Source: Acanthamoeba lenticulata
Taxonomy: Eukaryota > Discosea > Longamoebia > Acanthamoebidae
Direction of reading: 5' to 3'
Assembly: GCA_002179805.1 (NCBI GenBank)
Contig: NAVB01002706.1
Span: 1-11,382, forward strand
DNA: 11,382 nt
This document shows positions 8,029 to 11,382 of this stretch, in pieces; within the stretch, counting starts at the first letter, position 1; every line of letters begins with the position of its first letter. Position numbers and translations under genes: made by a program. Under the pieces are notes generated by a model. The model had not been told where the DNA came from. It saw only the letters and a program-made list of their open reading frames with translations, and did not search any database.

Positions 8029-9762
8029 TCACGGAAGTTGGGGTTGTGAAGTTGTTGTTGTTGTTGGCGGAGGAGCATGAAGTCTGGGGTCGGCGGTTCC
8101 CTCTCGCTCGCGAGCGTCCTCTTTGCGCTGTTTCTTCTTCTTCTGCTTGCGTAGGACCTTGCGTGCGGCTTCCTGAAGCGCCTTGGCCTGGCGCATGGCT
8201 TCCATCACTGACTCGAGCTCCGCCTGCAACTGCCGCGTCCGCTCCGCTGCGGCTTGAGTGAGCTCTGTTTGAGGTTCAGTGTCGCGAGAGCGCTCTTGCT
8301 CGAGGAGGCACAGCTCTTGCGTGATCTCCTTCTTCCGCCTTCGCAGTTCGGGCAGCCCCACAGCAGGCGGTGCTGGCGCCGCCGGTGGCACAGGCTTGGC
8401 TGCGCTGATGTCTTGTGGCCGTGGCTGCGCCTTCGTGCTGGTGGCACGATGGGGCCCAGCCCTTCCTCGCCGCTTGAGCATCTCTTGCACCTGGTTGGCT
8501 ATGCGCCGCTCGGTTGCCTGAACCTCGGCGTCATCCTCGTGGGTCTGAGGGCAAAGGTACAGCTGGCGGAGGCTCGAGTTGTGCTGTGCCGCTTCGGCGA
8601 TGGCAGCCAGCTCCTCCGTTGAAAGAAAGGTACGGCAGAGGTTGAGGGAAGTGAGGGAGCAGTGTGGCGCTCGCAGCAATCGCCCCAGGGCTTCTACGCC
8701 TTCACTCTCGCTCCCGCTCGGGCTGGAACCCACATGGTTGGCCAGCTGCGCAATCTCTTCGGTCGGCACGCCGTCCTTGCGAGCTAGTTCATCGTACGTC
8801 AGCTGCCAGCCCAGGATGAGCGTCTCAAGGCGAGCGCGCGTATTGTCCTGCGCGAGCCCGCGACATGAGCGGTCCGCGTGGTTGCGGGAATAGAGGACAG
8901 GGACGGACCCTGAGTGCGTCAAAGAGTGCCGCCACCCCGGTCGGAGTGAGCCCGTTGTACTTGAGGCAGCAGTACTCGAGGCTTGTGTTCTCTCGCAAGG
9001 CTGTGGCGATGCTTCGTGCACCTTCATCGCCCAGGTGGCTTATGTCAAGCGACAACCTGCGCGCGATCAAGCTCATGAGCACGAGCCGCGCTGTGATCGG
9101 GATGGACGAGGTACGTGCCGGGTGAGCGAGCTGCCGGCAACGAGCATTTGCGCCATCGCCCTGGCGCCCGTTGGGCCAAAGCGGTTGCCGCCCAAATAAA
9201 TGTGTTTAATCTTCCTGTTGTGTTGCAACACCTCTTTGGAAAGGCTGATGAGCTGATAGGCCTGCTTGGTGGCTACTTCCTGCGCAGGAAGCGGGGAAGT
9301 ACCAGCAAATAGAAGAGCGGCCTCCGGCCCAAGCTGGGCATTGAAGAAATCGAGGGAAGTGAGGTGGGGTGAGTTCTCTGGGGCAGCAGCCGCGCGCAGC
9401 ACGGACTCTGCGCCTGGCAAGGTGAGCGGGTTGCGCTTGAGCCATAGCTTGGTGAGCGTGCCACGATCCCCGCTGACCTCCAGCGCTTGCGCTAACGCCA
9501 CCGCTACTTCCGCGCCCATGCCCGTGCCACCCAGGTGCAGAACTTCAACCACAGGCGTGGCTTCATCCCCACCCTTTCGCCCCACCAGCCGTGGCCACAG
9601 GGGCGCCCAGGTGGCAGGGTCCTGGCCCGCCACAAAGAGGCTCGGGTTGTCCGCCAGGTAAAGCTGCACGCGCTGGCCGCCCTTCGCGCTGCGTTCGAGG
9701 TGCACAAGCTCTTCCTGGAGTTGCGCCGTTGTCAGCCCCCGCCCACTCCAGTCCTTCTTCAT
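8029..9762 (-). CDS. Leucine-rich-repeat protein (ribonuclease-inhibitor type) with C-terminal coiled coil
   Basis: Exons: 9762-9119, 9056-8909 and 8847-8029, giving 536 residues. Residues about 30-375 hold around nine RI-type repeats of the form LxxLxLxxNxLGxxGAxALAxAL. Examples are IKHIYLGGNRFGPTGARAMA, LTRLSLDISHLGDEGARSIA and LEYCCLKYNGLTPTGVAALF. Repeats then become irregular (LTSLNL at 329-334, LRQLYL at 357-362). Residues 395-430 are a Pro/Ala-rich linker. Residues about 430-510 are Glu/Gln/Arg/Lys-rich and look like a coiled coil, ending in a basic cluster KQKKKKQRK at 498-506. The tail is Pro/Thr-rich. The repeat period fixes the exon 1/exon 2 join at SSLTR-LSLD, which requires a GC donor; intron 2 (8848-8908) is GT-AG. 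No signal peptide, NACHT or kinase domain was seen. RI-type repeats bind proteins; the partner and role here are unknown. Confidence 0.75.
9057..9118 (-). other. Candidate GC-AG intron in the LRR gene
   Basis: A phase-2 intron of 62 bp, reading GCACGT at the donor and CGCAG at the acceptor in the sense strand. Using the nearby GTACCT four bases in gives phase 0, which does not match any workable acceptor and breaks the repeat. The GC-AG choice restores an uninterrupted leucine-rich repeat across the junction, and the length matches the gene's other intron (61 bp). Confidence 0.6.
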
Positions 9763-9879
9763 TCTCGCCCTTGGAAGTGGAGGGGAAAAAGGGAAGAAAT
9801 GGTAAATCGGCCAGGTTTCTTCAACTATTCACCTCGAGGGCCAAAACAAGGAAGCAGCTATCTTTTCCGTTGCTGTTCG

Positions 9880-10602
9880 CTACTTCTGGGCGTAGACGTC
9901 ACGAGCCAGATAGGCCTTGATGCGCTCGCGACCGGCCACGCTCGCGAGGAACGACTTGATGGTGGGGTAGTTCTCCGCTACCTCCTTGCTTCCCTCGAAC
10001 CTCTGGAAGGCGAGCGTAAGTGTCACCCAGAGGGCGAGGTCAGCGTAGCTGAGCTTGCTGCCGACGAGGAACCCGTTGTTGCCGTTCTTCTCCAGCAGCT
10101 TGCTGAAGATGGCCAGCTGTGCGGGCAGGAACTCCGCCAGGGCCTTCTTCATCGCCTCCTCCTTCTCGGCCTCGGCAGTTCTCAGGGCTCGCACCAGGCC
10201 CGTCCTGATGTCGTTGACACCCTCGAACGTCTGGTCGATGCGAATAGCCTCGTGTGCATTGGTGCCAGCGTATCCGTGCTTGTTGGCCAGATAGCGTGTG
10301 ATGGCGTTGCTCTGGGCGAGCGGTTCAAGGCCGGGCTCCTCGTAGAGAGGCACCTGACCGAACGGCGTCTTGCCTGCAAGCGTGAAGCCCGCAAGTAAGC
10401 TATACAGCCCTTCAATAACAAGCAACAGGCAAGGAATAGTAGAGGTACCAGAGGCGATGTAGTCGTTCTTTACCTCGGCCCAGTTGACGGCGACGAAGTC
10501 ATAGTCCACGGCGGCATCTTCGAGGATGAGGCGCGGCACCTCGGCCAGGTTGAAGCTGTTGAAGTAGGTGAGAGTGGGCTTGGTCACGGTAGCGGTAGCC
10601 AT
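9880..10602 (-). CDS. Glutathione S-transferase, sigma-like
   Basis: Conjugates glutathione to electrophiles, or acts as a GSH-dependent isomerase, in the cytosol. Exons: 10602-10449 and 10373-9880, separated by a 75-bp phase-1 GT-AG intron; 215 residues, typical of the family. The N-terminal thioredoxin-like domain holds LTYFNSFNLAEVPRLIL (residues 11-27), with Tyr13 the likely catalytic residue of Tyr-type classes. It also has the cis-Pro motif QVP (58-60) and the GSH-binding QSNAITRYLA (72-81). The helical C-terminal domain has SKLSYADLALW, whose S-x-x-D is the conserved N-capping box. The read-through frame across the intron has no stop but inserts 25 residues just before the FGQVP segment, so the spliced model is preferred. 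The start MATATV is 4 codons before the first beta strand. The gene lies 117 bp upstream of the LRR gene, on the same strand. Confidence 0.92.
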   Translation of the reverse strand: MATATVTKPTLTYFNSFNLAEVPRLILEDAAVDYDFVAVNWAEVKNDYIASGTSTIPCLLLVIEGLYSLLAGFTLAGKTPFGQVPLYEEPGLEPLAQSNAITRYLANKHGYAGTNAHEAIRIDQTFEGVNDIRTGLVRALRTAEAEKEEAMKKALAEFLPAQLAIFSKLLEKNGNNGFLVGSKLSYADLALWVTLTLAFQRFEGSKEVAENYPTIKSFLASVAGRERIKAYLARDVYAQK

Positions 10603-10863
10603 TGGTGATGAGGAAGAAGTTTGCGCCACATATCGATATTGCTGTATCGCCGAAATGCATTTAATGCGCCAGTGGGCTCTTTTGTGGACATGAGGCACGA
10701 GATAACACTCAATGCCGGCAAAACCTTCCAATAGTTTTTACACAGACACCTGCATTTATTAGCTCGCCCTCTGGGTCCTCTGATAAGGGTGCAGAATAGG
10801 AATACTCGGGTGTGGTTGTGCGATCTGCATGGGAAGCACGTAGCCGTCAAGGCTAAGGTCCGC
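10603..10863. promoter_or_regulatory. Intergenic region: GST promoter and 3' flank of the glycosylase-like gene
   Basis: A 261-bp stretch with no gene. It holds copy B of the two-box element, a 10-bp palindrome AAATGCATTT at 10653-10662, and, on the minus strand near 10750, an AATAAA that could be the polyadenylation signal of the upstream glycosylase-like gene. On the GST side, an ATTGG/CCAAT core falls about 125 bp upstream of the GST start. Confidence 0.45.
10690..10740 (+). other. Two-box non-coding element, copy B
   Basis: ATGAGGCACG at 10690-10699 and TTCCAATAGTTTTTA at 10726-10740 are identical to the two boxes of copy A at 2832-2876. The distance between box starts is 36 bp here and 30 bp there. 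The 8-bp palindrome TGCCGGCA (10713-10720) sits between the boxes, as a different palindrome does in copy A. A weaker match, GCCAG(C/T)G, lies 22-23 bp upstream of box 1 at both sites (10668 and 2809). Confidence 0.6.
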
Positions 10864-11382
10864 TCAGGACGACCCGGCCAGGAGGATGACCTCGGCCTGC
10901 TCGGCTGCTGCGCGTGGCGGGAGGACGGGAGACACTGGGGAGGATCCTGCCTCAGCGCCGCCGGGCGCGCTGCCGAGGAGGTCCTGCTTGATCATGGCCT
11001 GCAGCCGCTGCTGGAGATACTTCTGTTGCTGGCGCTTCTTGCGGTGGTCCTCCCTCGTCTTGGCTGCCTCCTCGCGCTCCTTCACGATGTCGTCAAAAGA
11101 CGAGTAGGCCACGAAGAGGAATCCGCTCGAGTCGTCTGTATCAAAGTCGTCCTTCATCTCGCCGTCACCACAGTAGATCACTTCGCCCAGCTGCTTCCAC
11201 TCGATCTTGTCCTCCTCAATCTCCTCCTCGTCCTCCTCGGCGGCAGCTTCGCTCTTGGCGCGATGGGCTCGCGTGCCATGGCCACTGGCCATAGAAGACG
11301 ACGCAAACGACAGGGCGTCGCCAAAGGGTAACGCCTTCTTGCGCGCGTTCGCCGGTTGGCACCGTGGGCAGATGTAGGTCTT
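10864..11382 (-). CDS. 3' end of possible Fpg/Nei-type DNA glycosylase with acidic/coiled tail (partial)
   Basis: The frame is open from the window edge to TGA at 10866-10864, 172 residues, with no intron needed. The first visible residues, KTYICPRCQPANARKK, resemble the end of the Fpg/Nei C-terminal zinc finger (R.TY.CP.CQ), where two Cys pair with two more upstream; those would lie outside the window. These enzymes remove oxidised bases in base-excision repair. What follows is not part of the known fold: a Ser-rich linker, an acidic run (EEDEEEIEEDK), the segment WKQLGEVIYCGDGEMKDDFD, then a Lys/Arg/Gln-rich helix of about 45 residues and a Ser/Pro/Ala tail. A Met at 11292 could start a shorter 142-residue protein, but the frame continuing upstream with a zinc-finger motif argues for an internal exon. 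Other CxxC-containing proteins remain possible. Confidence 0.4.
   Translation of the reverse strand, partial: KTYICPRCQPANARKKALPFGDALSFASSSMASGHGTRAHRAKSEAAAEEDEEEIEEDKIEWKQLGEVIYCGDGEMKDDFDTDDSSGFLFVAYSSFDDIVKEREEAAKTREDHRKKRQQQKYLQQRLQAMIKQDLLGSAPGGAEAGSSPVSPVLPPRAAAEQAEVILLAGSS

Noticed and set aside
9058..9096. Earlier acceptors (at about 9096 and 9077) for LRR exon 2
   Set aside because: They give introns too short for the region, or add residues that disturb the leucine-rich-repeat period.
9535..10398. 287-residue plus-strand frame across the LRR and GST genes
   Set aside because: Antisense to exons with clear protein motifs; no motif of its own.

Overview
The window looks like nuclear DNA of a compact, GC-rich, intron-dense protist. 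Six of the seven genes lie on the minus strand. Five of them are split by short introns (60-112 bp), nearly all GT-AG, whose phases match across every junction I checked. A mitochondrially targeted [FeFe]-hydrogenase beside a cytochrome oxidase subunit, plus an RPEL/Rap-GAP-type signalling protein, suggests an amoebozoan of the Acanthamoeba kind. That identification is inference; nothing in the window proves it. There are no bacterial operons, rRNAs, tRNAs, CRISPR arrays or transposons that I can support.

Layout, left to right: (1) 11-2285, minus, 5' part of a large Rap-GAP family protein with a disordered poly-Q N-terminus and an RPEL-like motif; its 3' end lies outside the window. (2) 2286-2526, a divergent intergenic region with an 11-bp direct repeat. 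(3) 2527-2769, plus, an intronless 80-aa cytochrome c oxidase subunit VIIc/Cox8-like protein. (4) 2944-5701, minus, an 11-exon, about 675-aa [FeFe]-hydrogenase with the full accessory cluster set and a presequence. (5) 6074-7849, minus, a base-exchange phosphatidylserine synthase in 5 or 6 exons. (6) 8029-9762, minus, a leucine-rich-repeat/coiled-coil protein in 3 exons, one intron of which appears to be GC-AG. (7) 9880-10602, minus, a sigma-like glutathione S-transferase in 2 exons. (8) 10864-11382, minus, the 3' end of a gene whose visible start resembles the C-terminal zinc finger of Fpg/Nei DNA glycosylases, followed by an acidic/coiled tail.

The genes do not form one pathway. The nearest to a functional theme is the convergent pair of an aerobic respiratory-chain subunit and an anaerobic H2-producing enzyme, both apparently sent to mitochondria. 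Intergenic spacing is tight (about 115-370 bp).

The strongest unexplained signal is a two-box non-coding element (a 10-mer, then a 15-mer 30-36 bp on) found near-identically at 2832-2876 and 10690-10740. At both sites a palindrome lies between the boxes. All exon boundaries were worked out by eye from splice sites, phase and family motifs; transcript data would settle them.
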